Shown here: positions 23,736 through 35,143 of the stretch, piece by piece | Numbering within the stretch: position 1 is the stretch's first letter | How the letters are laid out: every line of letters starts with the position of its first letter | DNA from: Sodalis ligni | Lineage (GTDB): Bacteria; Pseudomonadota; Gammaproteobacteria; Enterobacterales; Enterobacteriaceae | DNA: 64,000 bases | Assembly: GCF_016865525.2 (NCBI RefSeq) | Contig: NZ_CP075169.1 | Location: 4,216,337-4,280,336, forward strand | Reading direction: 5' to 3' | Made by a program: the position numbers and the translations under genes | Notes under the pieces: generated by a model | The model's input: the letters and a program-made list of their open reading frames with translations, nothing else | The model's database searches: none | Told to the model about the DNA's origin: nothing

Positions 23736-24089
23736 AACCTACCTCCAAATGGTGCTGTCAATGAAGGCAAAGCCTCCAACTGGAAGAAGCTTTGCTTTGC
23801 GGTCATATACGAACTACTGTATATAATTACAGGCTATGCCACCGGGTAGGATTTGTGAAGCAATAAAACTACATTTAAACACAACGCATTGAGAAATTGA
23901 GAAATTTAGCCGTTTCGGTATGATGAGATCCTTTCCATTAGGTTCCATTTGCTGCGAACGTTTGGGCCATACCCTGGCCTTTTTAACCCTCTCGCTAAGA
24001 CATACTCTGATTTTCTCCCATCTCAATCACTTTATCCTTCAATGAGAATATCGTTAAATTTCCGAATGATTACCGAGTAAGGAAAAATC
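23736..24089. other. Intergenic region between divergent tailspike remnants
   Basis: 354 nt between the two tailspike starts. A minus-strand frame at 23814-24026 has no recognisable content. No clear promoter or RNA gene. Confidence 0.4.
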
Positions 24090-25619
24090 ATGCCAGGTAT
24101 TCCTTTGCTAGATATCAATAATCTGTCAGATGTAAGCGATGCCGCCACGGCGCGGGAGAATTTGGATGTGTATGACAAGGATGAAGTTGACAATCCCTCT
24201 TGGAGCGGGCGGGAAAGCGGTTCGATAACGGACGATACGACAGAGCAGCTTGGACTAAAGCTTCCCGCCATAAGCAATTCATTAAGTACTGATGTGGGAA
24301 GATTGCGGGATGCGTTAGGAGGTATTGATATATTTGCCACTTCAGTTATAAAATTAATGGACCTGTTTATTTATCCTGACGCTTATTATCAAACAGCGGA
24401 TGGCGATGATTGGCAACCAGCACTTACAAGAGCGAATGCCTATGCTGTCGAGAATAACCGAGTGCTTATCCTCCTGAGAAAATATCAGGTTCTCAGCACA
24501 TGGAATCTGACTAGCGGTACAAATATATATACTACTGATGGTGGCGGATTATTTACGCTTCCAGATACTCCTATAACGCCCTGAAATCATCTAATACAAC
24601 GAATATAACTATTACAGGTTTGAATGTAGATGGAAGTGTAAGTGCAGCCATTACGACAAAAAATTCTACACGCGCTATAAGATTTATTAACGTTGAAGGG
24701 TTATACTTGAAAGAATGTCGTGCAGGAAACTCTACTGATTGATGTCTCTATTGAAACATGTATGACCGTCAGAATATACGATACCACAATTTATGGAGGT
24801 GGTAGAGGATTACCAGGGGACGCGACGGAATTCATATTTTGGACGGAACAGATGTAGTAGTTGATCGTGCAGATATTGATTCCGGCCACGATTGTGTTGG
24901 TATCACCTCTGAATACCTTGGGACAAAAACATAACAATTCGTCATATCGTTGGTAAATCTGATTTTGCTTCTGTTGTCATTTATAATGAGGAAGCGCCTG
25001 GAGGAACGTATGCATCCATGCCTTGCAGCAATCTCGATATTAGCGACGTAAAGACTACCAATGACACCATCGCTAGGGATGTTATCAGAGTCATTAAGTA
25101 TGGTACAAACTCAGTTATTAATAATATTATTATAAGTAAGGTGAGGGTTATGCTTTTAGTCATGCATTATATGTTTCAGGCGTGACAAAACTAAGGCTTC
25201 ATGATATTCAGGTCCATAGCACTCAAGTACATGGTATTTATATTTCTAATTGCCAAGATGTTGAAGGAGAAGCAGAGGGTCATCTGATGTATCAAATACA
25301 ACCTACCAAGGAGTGAGCATATTTAATTGCAGCCGCGTATATGCTAAATATATAAGCAGCAATTCGAATGGGTTCGGTCTGCAACTGAATGGAGTAACAA
25401 GGTCTGTAATAAAACCATTTTGTCTCAATTGCGGCGCTGGTTTGTTTTCCTCGAATACTGGCGGAGGTGCCAGGGTCGTAAACTGCACCGATGTCATCCT
25501 ATCGCGAGAAATGAACTAAAGGTCAGTTTACTGAAAATAATTGGGTAGAATCTACCTTTGAAGCAAAACCATTTTCGGCAAATATAGTCAATATCAAAAT
25601 GAGAGTTTTAAAGCCATAA
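24090..25619 (+). pseudogene. Decayed phage tailspike / pectin-lyase-fold protein (rightward)
   Basis: Begins MPGIPLLDINNLSDVSDAAT, the usual head-binding start of tail fibres, then DDWQPALTRANAYAVENNRVLIL (entry into a beta-helix). The first frame stops at 24584. Homologous reading continues in other frames through GLNVDGSV, DSGHDCVGITSE (a GH28-like DDCV turn), SSNSNGFGLQLNG and a C-terminus IVNIKMRVLKP ending at TAA 25617. At least four frameshifts. It is not simply a duplicate of the leftward tailspike: the N-termini differ. Confidence 0.72.
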
Positions 25620-25952
25620 TTATCTATTCAGTTTTAAAAGAGGGCTCCAGGATTGCAAAGATTAAGATTTGGTTAAAATTTCATCAATTTTTTGTACATC
25701 ATACAAATCTCAGCTATCTTTAACGAGCCGGAACCCGTGCAGCAACGGCGTTGAGGCTTGGCCAACATCGAGCCTGACCCTGTTGACAGAAGTTCGGCAA
25801 TAAAGAACCCCTTTGACCCTCCCAACTATAGCCACTGAGTCTGGATGACCTTTGTTACAGCCTGTATTCGCTTTCCGGTTACAACGATAAAATGCCGATA
25901 AAGGCGGATTATCAACCGGTTATACATTCGCTTCTGACTAAAGGTTCTTGAT
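25620..25952. other. Gene-free stretch
   Basis: 333 nt without a supportable gene between the rightward tailspike and the protease. No tRNA, strong hairpin or promoter pair seen. Confidence 0.4.
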
Positions 25953-26450
25953 ATGACCAAGACTCTGATGATTGTCTTTATGGGCCAAACGCTTCTAGCT
26001 TGTAGCGCCGTGGGGCAATACCACGTTGACAAACAGGCCGAGCAAAAAGCAGATTTACACTTCATTGGCATCCCGCTTCTGGCCGGCGCAGTGGGTTCAA
26101 GTTTCCCGATAACGGAAAATTACAGTCTGACAGCGGGTCATGTCGCCAGGATAATGATGTTAGAGGTTAAAGCCTACAATCCTCTGTGCGACGTGGCGCT
26201 GATCTATCAGGACAATCATGGCAAGTCCATTCCCCAATTGGCCCCAGCCACTACGGGAGAGCATGTCAAAATGTATGGCTATAACGCATATACCACCGAG
26301 CCCACTTCGTCCTCCGGCGCTATAGCCGCGTTTGGCTGGTGGGCCAAGCCAAAACAGAGCTGCTACGTTGCTCTCAGTAGCGCGGGCGGCATACAGGGTA
26401 TGAGCGGTGGTCCGGTTTATACGGATGATGGCAAGGTGTCAACATCGTGA
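25953..26450 (+). pseudogene. Trypsin-like serine protease, 3'-truncated
   Basis: A 165-residue frame. MTKTLMIVFMGQTLLACSAV looks like a lipoprotein signal with lipobox L-L-A-C. The catalytic triad is visible: H in SLTAGHVA (about residue 63), D in LCDVALIY and S in GIQGMSGGPVY. After TDDGK the homology stops within five residues, 27 nt before the inverted repeat of the IS element, so the last strands of the chymotrypsin fold are missing. Possibly a secreted protease carried with the tailspike genes. Whether it is active is doubtful. Confidence 0.7.
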
Positions 26451-26496
26451 AGTGGTGGCCCCTTTTCAACGTTTCCGTTGTCCACTGTTTATCGTT

Positions 26497-27275
<779 letters not shown>

Positions 27276-27279
<4 letters not shown>

Positions 27280-28454
27280 TGTAGTCCCTCATAGGCATCC
27301 AGCGGTCGTTGCTCTACCTGGCAGGTCCGCTGCCACAGCGCCTGGTGATGTTCCGGCACCGTCTGCCATCCGGCGGTGGCCGGTGACAACGGATGGCGGG
27401 CGATAAGCTCGTCATTGCCGTAGACGCGTAACTCGTCGTCCAGGGTAATGCGTACCGTAACCTGGCGCCCGCACCAGGCTTCGGGCAGGCTGTAGCGGTT
27501 GCCCCGCACGTCGATGTAGCCATCCCAGGCCGCTTGGCGGATATCGTGATAACTCGTATCGAACGGACCGGCGGGCAACGGTTGCAGGGCGGTTTTTTCC
27601 GCCTCGAACCGTTCTGCCGGTGTCTGATGGAACTGGCGCAGGTCGCGTTGATCGGCCTCTTGCGCCAGCCACTGGGTCAGGAGCTGATTGACGTGCGCAA
27701 AACTGTCGAACCGGCGATAGTGAACGAAGAAGTTGTGTTTCACATAACCCACCATGCGCTCCACTTTCCCTTTGGTCCTGGGCCGGTGAGGCCGGCAGGC
27801 GCGGGGGATAAAGCCGTAGTGCTTCGCCAGCGACTGGAAGCCGGCGTTGAAGATAACCTCGCCGGTATTATCGTGTTTGAGCACCGCCGCCTTCTGGTTA
27901 TCAACCAGCACGGTTTTCACGCAGCCGCCGAAGTAACCGAACGCCTGCACCAGCGATTCGTAAGTGTGCTCCGCATCCTGGCAGGGCGCGGCGAAGACAT
28001 GAAAGCGGCGCGAGTAGCCCAGCGTATTGACGGCGAAGTTGATTTTACATGGCAGGCCCGCCACTTCTGCTTCCACTTCACCCCAGTCGTGCTGCAACTG
28101 ATAACCGGGCTGCGTTTCGAAGCGGACGGTTTCACGACCATGCCGGAGTCGGCGTTTGGGCTGGATATATTCCCGCAGCACGGTGGTCCCGCCACCATAG
28201 CCTTGCGCCTTGATTTCCTGGAAAATCACTTGCGCGTTCCAGACATGTTCACTCAGGCGCATATCGATAAAAGCCATGTAAGGTTCAAGTTTGCTCATAC
28301 GCCGTCGTGAAGACGTCCGGCGAGGACGTTCAGGCTCGGACAGGTGCCGCCTGACCGTGCGTTCTGAGCAGCCAATCTGACGGGCAATGTCGATAATATA
28401 AGCGCCATGAATGCGCATTTGTTTTATCATTAGGTGGTCCTCTCTGCTTAACAT
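27276..28454 (-). CDS. istA: IS21-family transposase IstA
   Basis: A 392-residue transposase. N-terminal HTH (MLSREDHLMIKQMRIHGAYI, ARQIGCSERTVRRHL), then the DDE integrase core: D in QLQHDWGEVEAEV, D in VKTVLVDNQKAAVL and E in KGKVERMVGYVKHNFF. C-terminal beta region ENHxxLW-like (VPEHHQALW). Full length and intact. Overlaps istB by 4 nt, as in the family. Confidence 0.93.
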
Positions 28455-28755
28455 GGCGCTTCCTCTTTCGGTGTCGGAACCTTAAAGAAAGACCATGTTG
28501 GGTGGAGTGGACAACTTTTCCGATGAATTACGACCTTATATCAGCGATGCCGACAAAGGTGGTGGGAATATTTACCGCAACGCATCCTCAAAGGAATCAA
28601 ACCATATTTGTTCCTTATCAGGAGATTGCCCGCTGGGTCAGCTTGGAAACACGTAGCTGATTCAGATGACTATCCAGGGTCTATTTGGGCCGACCATGAC
28701 CCATTTTTTTTAAGCCGGCTAAACATCCCTTATTGATTGTCAGGGAGCTGCCGTC

Positions 28756-29652
28756 TCAGGTCTGGCACCAATTTTGGATTAACGTCCATACCGCAGTCGC
28801 CGCCGGGGAGAGCGAACGATTGCGCCGGCGCGCCAGCTGCAGGCGCCGGTTCTCCAATGGCCACAGCTGACGTGTAGCCAGGCCGGACCCTTCAAGGGAT
28901 GACAAAGCCAGTTGTGGGATGACCGAAACCCCGATACCAGACTGCAAAATACGAAATATTGTTGTTACATGTCCCAGTTCCTGAATGACTCGGGGAGTGA
29001 CGCCATGACGAATCAACGCATTATCGATCAAGGGCCGGCTACCGGAGGCATAATCCAGTAACACCAGCTCCTGATTCTGCAAGTCACTCCAATTTACCTG
29101 TTTCTGACGCGCAATCTCGTGGGTCTCAGGCAGCACTAGACAAAAGGGTTCCTCCATGAATGTCTCGGTGTAAAGATCTGAGGGCACGGAAGGCTCGATA
29201 ATCACACCAAAATCAACTTCGCCATTCACCACCATCTGTAAAGTCTGTTGCTGCACCTGATCATGTATTATCAAATTGATTTGTGGATAATTTTCCACAA
29301 CCTGCGTAATGCAGTCAGGCATAATTCCTGCTGAAATAGTCGGGCTGGTGGCCACATGCACCAGTCCACGGTGCCGCTCGCTCCGGAGCTGGGCATTAGA
29401 CAGCGTGTTGGCGAGTTCACCCATTAAATGGCGAAGCTCTTCCGCCAGATCGGCCCCCTCTTTCGTCAACAGAACCTCCCGGGTGGTACGATCAAATAAT
29501 CGGATCCCCAGCTCATTTTCCAGCTCACCGATACTGTGGCTCATGGCTGATTGCGTCAAAGAAAGCATGTTGCCCGCACGGCTGAAGCCATGATGATCGG
29601 CAACCGCTAAAAAAATACGTAACTGCCTTAAAGATATATTTGAGATATTCAT
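28756..29652 (-). CDS. LysR-family transcriptional regulator of the oxalate locus
   Basis: A 298-residue LTTR. N-terminal winged HTH (ISLRQLRIFLAVADHHGFSR ... LSLTQSAMSHSIGELENELGIRLFDRTTR), linker helix, then the substrate-binding domain (HVATSPTISAGIMP ... VDFGVIIEP ... SGIGVSVIPQLAL). It is divergent from the oxalate transporter operon across 536 nt, the classic arrangement for an LTTR activating its neighbour, so oxalate or a CoA derivative is the likely inducer (inference). It lies 240 nt from the IS element. Confidence 0.88.
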   Translation of the reverse strand: MNISNISLRQLRIFLAVADHHGFSRAGNMLSLTQSAMSHSIGELENELGIRLFDRTTREVLLTKEGADLAEELRHLMGELANTLSNAQLRSERHRGLVHVATSPTISAGIMPDCITQVVENYPQINLIIHDQVQQQTLQMVVNGEVDFGVIIEPSVPSDLYTETFMEEPFCLVLPETHEIARQKQVNWSDLQNQELVLLDYASGSRPLIDNALIRHGVTPRVIQELGHVTTIFRILQSGIGVSVIPQLALSSLEGSGLATRQLWPLENRRLQLARRRNRSLSPAATAVWTLIQNWCQT

Positions 29653-30188
29653 GATTTAAAATCATCGATAGAGTAAAAAAAAACATTTCCCCATTCGGTT
29701 TCCATGGGTCTTAATAAACACCAGAAACAGGATGAAGAGCCTTGGTGTTTCGATACTAATTAAATAATCATTAAAATTATTAGAAACACCTCTCAAATTT
29801 ATTTAATAAAACGCAAAAGAAGAAAGAAATGATGAATAAAACAGTGACGGGCGCCCATAGTAACAGATGGATTCCATTTTGTTATTAATGCGCTACAGTT
29901 GAATAACATTCAAAACCGGAAATTTAAAATATTGCGGTTATATCAAACCATTCTGATTCGCTATGTAAACGGGTCAATAAATATCGAGGGATTTGCAGAA
30001 TCCTGTGTTTCATTCAGTAGAGCTGAGCACAGTTTCCGCTGGCGTGATACTGCATATTCAAGTTAATGAGTATAAGCGTTGAGTGCAACACACTGCGAAT
30101 AAGCTGTCATTTCTTTCGTTGAATGTTTCCTTGCGTGTTTCACTTTAAACCTTATGTTTTAAAGCTTCCTAATTTAGGAGATACTGTT
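29653..30188. other. LysR/transporter divergent regulatory region
   Basis: 536 nt, AT-rich, no gene. Expected to contain the LysR operator and the promoter of the oxalate operon. I could not single out one convincing -35/-10 pair or T-N11-A box by eye. Confidence 0.4.
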
Positions 30189-31511
30189 ATGAGTGAGACT
30201 ATAACTACGCAGAATCGTACAAACAAAGAAATATTAGGTTTCAGCCGATGGTGGCTTTTTGTGTTGGCTTTCTTGGCAATGTCTGTTATTAGTCCTTATG
30301 AATATGCCTGGTCGGTTATTGCGCCGCATTTTGCAAAAATCTATGGCTGGCAGCCAACTAAACTTTCGTTGATGTTTACTACGTTTGTCATTTTCCAGGC
30401 ATTCGGTACATTGCCTGGAGGGATTCTACGCGACAAGTTTGGACCAAAGATTGTTTCTGTCGTCGCCGGCATCGTTTCGGGGCTGGGCATTCTGATCTGT
30501 GCATATGGCCAAACTTTCTCTTATGGCATCATTCTCATTGTCTGGTGTATCGGTTGTTTCTTCTGCGGATTCGTCTACAACGCGGCGGTGACGACCTGCA
30601 ATAAGTGGTTCCCTGACCATAGAAACATCACAATAGGTATCATATCCGCTGCTTTCTCCTGGGGTGCCATTCCTTTTATTTTTCCTATTCAGGCTATACC
30701 AGACAGTGCCCCGGACAGTACCTTTTTTAGCGTGATTTACGTTATGACTGCGATTATCGCTGGCGTCATTATCATCACCGGCCTTTTTATGAAGGATCCG
30801 CCGAAGGGTTGGAACCAATTTGCGCCGTCGATGACCGCCAAGAACAAAACGGCAAAACGACCTTGCGACAAGCAGTACAGTATGGGGGAAGCAATGCGCA
30901 CGTGGCAGTTCTGGATGTTGGTTGCCTCTTTCGTTTTAGCCTCATCAGCGGGTTTGACCTTTATTTCTAATAGCATCAAATTTGCAGCAGCGTTCCACTT
31001 CAGTGTGACTGCGGGAACGGTTGTAACCGTTGGGATTGCCATTACCAGCGGTCTAAGCCGAGTTATTGGCGGTTGGATTGCTGATAAAATTGGGGGCGGC
31101 AAAACGATGACGGGTTTTTATATCCTTTGCGGCCTGTTTTCGCTGGTAGCGCTGTTCTTTGCTGAAGCAGGCAGCTCAACGGGCTTTATCAGCAGCTGTA
31201 TTATATCCATCTTCTTCTGGGGGGCGCTGTACTCGCTATTTGCTTCCATCGTAGGCTATTACTATGGCGAAGTCGCTTCCGGATCCAATTATGGCATGTT
31301 GTATGCCACAGCCAAGGGGCTGGGCGGGATATATGGCGGTGTGCTATCCGCTTATTTAATTACCACCTATGGTCATCCTTTCACCATTATCGTCTCTTCA
31401 GTGATGGCTTTACTTTCTGGTTTCATTCTCATTCCGCTATGGAAACATCCTCCCGTCTGGAAGGAAGCGGATGGAATATTGATCTCAACGCATTTTACGC
31501 ACAAAGCATAA
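30189..31511 (+). CDS. MFS oxalate/formate antiporter family transporter
   Basis: A 440-residue, 12-segment MFS protein of the OFA family: RWWLFVLAFLAMSVISPYEYAW, the loop GILRDKFGPKI between TM2 and TM3, a large central loop (TAKNKTAKRPCDKQYSMGEAMR), then RVIGGWIADKIGGGKTM. The context with oxc and frc predicts exchange of oxalate with formate, which in Oxalobacter (OxlT) drives proton-motive energy. Start set at 30189 (MSETITTQNR) because GGAG lies 8-9 nt upstream; the frame's upstream ATG (30123) has no ribosome site. Confidence 0.85.
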   Translation: MSETITTQNRTNKEILGFSRWWLFVLAFLAMSVISPYEYAWSVIAPHFAKIYGWQPTKLSLMFTTFVIFQAFGTLPGGILRDKFGPKIVSVVAGIVSGLGILICAYGQTFSYGIILIVWCIGCFFCGFVYNAAVTTCNKWFPDHRNITIGIISAAFSWGAIPFIFPIQAIPDSAPDSTFFSVIYVMTAIIAGVIIITGLFMKDPPKGWNQFAPSMTAKNKTAKRPCDKQYSMGEAMRTWQFWMLVASFVLASSAGLTFISNSIKFAAAFHFSVTAGTVVTVGIAITSGLSRVIGGWIADKIGGGKTMTGFYILCGLFSLVALFFAEAGSSTGFISSCIISIFFWGALYSLFASIVGYYYGEVASGSNYGMLYATAKGLGGIYGGVLSAYLITTYGHPFTIIVSSVMALLSGFILIPLWKHPPVWKEADGILISTHFTHKA

Positions 31512-31565
31512 ACCACCTGGATTTATTACAGAACCTAATAACATAGCAAATTAAAGAGAGTCACT

Positions 31566-33311
31566 ATGTCTTCTATCAGCGAAATTGACACCGAAATTGA
31601 TGCAGTATCTGAAACTCCTGTATTGATTGACGGATTTCATCTTTTCCTCGATGCGCTCAAACTGAACGACATCAATACTATCTTCGGCTTGCCTGGAATC
31701 CCTATTACCGATCTCCTGCGTATGGCCCAGGCTGAAGGCATGCGTGTTATATCATTCCGTCACGAGCAGCATGCCGGTAACGCTGCGGCGGCAGCGGGTT
31801 TCCTAACCGGTAAGCCAGGCATCTGCATGACTGTTTCCGCCCCTGGCTTTCTGAATGGCCTGACCGCCCTGGCCAACGCGACGACCAACTGTTTTCCCAT
31901 GATTCTGATCAGCGGCTCAAGCGAGCGCGAGATAGTCGATTTGCAGCAAGGCGATTATGAAGAAATGGATCAACTTGCCATCGCCAAACCGCTGTGTAAG
32001 GCCGCCTTTCGCGTGCTGCATGCGAAAGATATCGGCGTAGGTATTGCCCGGGCTATCCGTGCGGCCGTATCCGGCCGTCCCGGCGGGGTCTACCTGGATC
32101 TGCCGGCCAAGCTGTTCTCGCAAACCCTGCCGCTTGAGGCAGGCCGCGGATCTTTGATTAAGGTGGTAGACCCTGCGCCGAGACAGCTGCCCGCACCTGA
32201 CTCGGTTGCGCGCGCGCTTGATCTGCTCAGAACCGCCAAGAGACCGCTCATTCTGCTGGGCAAGGGAGCTGCCTACGCGCGCGCTGATGCCGATATCCGC
32301 GCGCTGGTGGAAAAAACCGGCATCCCCTACCTACCGATGTCCATGGCCAAGGGTCTGCTGCCGGATACCCACGAGCTGTCGGCCGCAGCTACGCGTTCCT
32401 ATGTATTGCAGGAAGCCGATGTGGTTCTGCTGGTGGGTGCCCGCCTGAATTGGCTGCTCTCCCACGGTAAAGGCAAGACGTGGGGACAGGAAAAAGGGCC
32501 GAAAAAACTCATACAGATCGATATAGCCCCCACCGAGATTGACAGCAATGTGGCCATCGACGCGCCGCTCATAGGCGACATCGGTTCTTGCGTGAGCGCC
32601 TTGTTGAACGGCATCGGCAGCGACTGGGCCAAACCATCCATTGAATGGACCGGCGCCATCGCAGACCGCAAGGCGAAAAACTTCGGCAAGATGGCCGTTA
32701 CATTGGCTGCCCGTCCGTCGCCAATGAACTTCCAGAGCGCACTGAGCGTAGTGAAAGCGGTAGTCAAGGACAATCCGGAAGCCATTGTCGTCAGCGAAGG
32801 GGCCAACACCCTCGATTTTGGCCGCAGCATCGTGGACATGTACCTGCCGCGCAAGCGTTTGGATGTGGGAACGTGGGGGATCATGGGCATAGGTATGGGC
32901 TTCGCCGTCGCGGGCGCCGTAGTGACAGGCAATCAGGTTATCGCTATTGAGGGCGATTCAGCCTTCGGCTTCAGCGGCATGGAGGTTGAAACCCTCTGCC
33001 GGTACAACTTGCCTGTGTGCATCGTCGTGTTCAACAACAACGGCATTTACAAAGGTACTGACAAGAATGGCTCTGGCGGGGCCGATATGGCGCCCACGGT
33101 ATTCGTCAAGAACGCACGCTACGACATGATGATGCAGGCTTTTGGCGGCGTGGGCGTGCAGGTCGCCACCACCGATGAGTTGCATAACGCCATGAAAGAG
33201 GCAATCGCCTCCGGCAAGCCGACGCTTATTAATGCCGCTATCGACGAGACGGCCGGCACCGAAAGCGGCCGTATCACCAACCTGAACCCCGCTAAAGCGA
33301 TCAGGAAATAA
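31566..33311 (+). CDS. oxc: Oxalyl-CoA decarboxylase
   Basis: A 581-residue ThDP-dependent enzyme converting oxalyl-CoA to formyl-CoA and CO2. The PYR domain has the catalytic Glu in [17 protein letters not shown]. The PP domain has the metal-binding GDSAFGFSG ... FNNNGIYKG. The tail [10 protein letters not shown] is Oxc-like. It is slightly longer at the N-terminus than family members of about 565 aa. Second gene of the operon, preceded by AAAGAGAG. Paired with frc, it forms the CoA-dependent oxalate cycle used for energy or acid resistance. Confidence 0.95.
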   Translation: MSSISEIDTEIDAVSETPVLIDGFHLFLDALKLNDINTIFGLPGIPITDLLRMAQAEGMRVISFRHEQHAGNAAAAAGFLTGKPGICMTVSAPGFLNGLTALANATTNCFPMILISGSSEREIVDLQQGDYEEMDQLAIAKPLCKAAFRVLHAKDIGVGIARAIRAAVSGRPGGVYLDLPAKLFSQTLPLEAGRGSLIKVVDPAPRQLPAPDSVARALDLLRTAKRPLILLGKGAAYARADADIRALVEKTGIPYLPMSMAKGLLPDTHELSAAATRSYVLQEADVVLLVGARLNWLLSHGKGKTWGQEKGPKKLIQIDIAPTEIDSNVAIDAPLIGDIGSCVSALLNGIGSDWAKPSIEWTGAIADRKAKNFGKMAVTLAARPSPMNFQSALSVVKAVVKDNPEAIVVSEGANTLDFGRSIVDMYLPRKRLDVGTWGIMGIGMGFAVAGAVVTGNQVIAIEGDSAFGFSGMEVETLCRYNLPVCIVVFNNNGIYKGTDKNGSGGADMAPTVFVKNARYDMMMQAFGGVGVQVATTDELHNAMKEAIASGKPTLINAAIDETAGTESGRITNLNPAKAIRK

Positions 33312-33330
33312 AGACTAAGGAGATTATATT

Positions 33331-34608
33331 ATGAGTAATAACAAAAGTTTACCTTTGGCCGGCGTTAAAATCATCGACTTCACCCATGTTCAAGCCGGCC
33401 CTGCGTGTACACAAATGCTGGCCTGGTTCGGCGCGGACGTGATCAAAATCGAACGTCCTGGCTCAGGTGACATAACCCGTAATCAATTGCGCGATATTCC
33501 CAATGCGGACGCGCTTTATTTCACCATGCTCAACAGCAACAAGCGTTCACTGACGCTGGATACCAAGAAGCCCGAAGGCAAGGACGTCCTGATTAAGCTA
33601 ATCAAAGAGAGTGATGTGATGGTTGAGAACTTCGGTCCCGGCGCGCTGGATCGAATGGGTTTCACTTGGGAATACATTCAAGAACTGAACCCGCGCATGA
33701 TTCTCGCCTCTGTTAAGGGTTTTAGCGAAGGTCATCATTACGAACACCTGAGGGCCTATGAGAATGTTGCACAATGTGCCGGTGGTGCAGCCTCCACCAC
33801 CGGCTGGTGGAAGGGAGAAAATTCCGGTCCGACAATTTCGGCGGCGGCATTAGGCGACAGCAACACCGGCATGCACTTGGCCATCGGAATCCTTACCGCC
33901 TATATTGGCCGCCAGAAGACCGGCAAAGGGCAGAAAGTCGCCTGTGCCATGCAAGACGCCGTACTCAACCTCTGCCGTGTCAAGATGCGCGACCAGCTTC
34001 GTTTGGACAAAGTGGGCTACCTGGAAGAGTATCCGCAGTACCCCCATGAACCCTTCACGGACGTCGTACCGCGCGGCGGCAATGCCGGCGGCGGCGGCCA
34101 ACCTGGCTGGATTCTCAAGTGCCTGGGCTGGGAGACCGATCCTAACGCTTACATCTACTTTACGGTACAAGACCTGGTATGGACCCCTATTTGCGACGCG
34201 ATAGAGCGTCCGGAATGGAGGGAAGACCCCGCCTACACGACGCCGAAGGCGCGTCAGCCGCACATTATGGATATTTTTGCCGCCATTGAACATTTCATTT
34301 TGACCGCGGGCAAGAACAAGTATCAAGCGGTGGATTATTTCGGTAAGTTCGGCATCCCCTGTGCGCCGGTGATGTCGATGAAAGAACTGCTGCACGATAA
34401 ATCACTGCTGGCGAGCGGTTCCATCGTCGAGGTACCGCACAAAGTGCGCGGCAGCTATTGGACCGTCGGTTGCCCGATCAAATTCTCCGATCTCAAGCCT
34501 GAAGTGACCGCCTCGCCGCTGCTGGGTGAGCACACCGACGAAGTGCTGGCTGAACTGGGCTACTCAAAAGAGCAGATTGCGGTCATTCACACATCCAAAG
34601 CAGTATAA
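33331..34608 (+). CDS. frc: Formyl-CoA:oxalate CoA-transferase
   Basis: A 425-residue class III CoA-transferase. N-terminal [20 protein letters not shown], catalytic Asp in [12 protein letters not shown], glycine loop [16 protein letters not shown], and C-terminal [12 protein letters not shown], all matching Frc of Oxalobacter and YfdW of E. coli. It moves CoA from formyl-CoA to oxalate, feeding Oxc. 19 nt after oxc, with AAGGAG upstream. Confidence 0.95.
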   Translation: MSNNKSLPLAGVKIIDFTHVQAGPACTQMLAWFGADVIKIERPGSGDITRNQLRDIPNADALYFTMLNSNKRSLTLDTKKPEGKDVLIKLIKESDVMVENFGPGALDRMGFTWEYIQELNPRMILASVKGFSEGHHYEHLRAYENVAQCAGGAASTTGWWKGENSGPTISAAALGDSNTGMHLAIGILTAYIGRQKTGKGQKVACAMQDAVLNLCRVKMRDQLRLDKVGYLEEYPQYPHEPFTDVVPRGGNAGGGGQPGWILKCLGWETDPNAYIYFTVQDLVWTPICDAIERPEWREDPAYTTPKARQPHIMDIFAAIEHFILTAGKNKYQAVDYFGKFGIPCAPVMSMKELLHDKSLLASGSIVEVPHKVRGSYWTVGCPIKFSDLKPEVTASPLLGEHTDEVLAELGYSKEQIAVIHTSKAV

Positions 34609-34613
34609 GCGCC

Positions 34614-35051
34614 ATGGCACTCACTCTAGAGCAGTTCCTGACGGTGATTGGCGACGCGGTCGTTATTTCCGATGTTTCCGGAACCATCACCGCCTGGAAC
34701 CCGGCCGCCGAACGGTTGTTCGGCTTCACCGCCGGCGAGGCGTTAGGCGCCTCGCTCGACATCATCATTCCCGAGCGGCAACGCCAGCGGCACTGGTCTG
34801 GCTACTACCAGACCATGCATACCGGCATGACGAAGTACGGTACATCACTTCTTCAAGTGCCGGCCTTAAAGCGTGATGGCAGCACCATTTCCATCGCGTT
34901 CACCGTGGCTTTGCTGCCTGGGGAGGACAGCAAGCCTGCGTTAATCGTCGCCGTCATCCGCGATGAGACCGCCCGCTTCAGTGAGGAACGCGCATTGCGC
35001 AAACGTCTGGCCGCAGCGGAAGCCGAGGTGCAATCTCAGTCGCCTTCGTAG
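34614..35051 (+). CDS. Standalone PAS-domain sensor protein in the oxalate operon
   Basis: A 145-residue protein that is essentially one PAS fold: LTVIGDAVVISDVSGTITAW, NPAAERLFGFTAGEALG, IIPERQRQRHW, then KRDGSTISIAFTVALLPG and the end of the PAS/PAC (AVIRDETARFSEERALRKRL). A short coiled coil follows and there is no output domain. It starts 5 nt after the frc stop, so it is cotranscribed. Such PAS proteins may bind haem or flavin and report oxygen or redox state; its partner here is unknown. Confidence 0.85.
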   Translation: MALTLEQFLTVIGDAVVISDVSGTITAWNPAAERLFGFTAGEALGASLDIIIPERQRQRHWSGYYQTMHTGMTKYGTSLLQVPALKRDGSTISIAFTVALLPGEDSKPALIVAVIRDETARFSEERALRKRLAAAEAEVQSQSPS

Positions 35052-35143
35052 CAGGCGGCTTATTAGGCGGACCGGCCGTGTTGGCATGCTCTCAGGGTGA
35101 GCAAAACGGATGAATATACGGAATTAATTCGAGGGAAATTTTC

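Noticed and set aside
23814..24026. 70-aa minus-strand frame between tailspikes
   Set aside because: No similarity to known folds; likely chance frame in AT-rich debris.
30123..30188. Upstream start of the oxalate transporter
   Set aside because: The extra 22 codons contain no signal and lack a ribosome site, while ATG 30189 has GGAG at good spacing.
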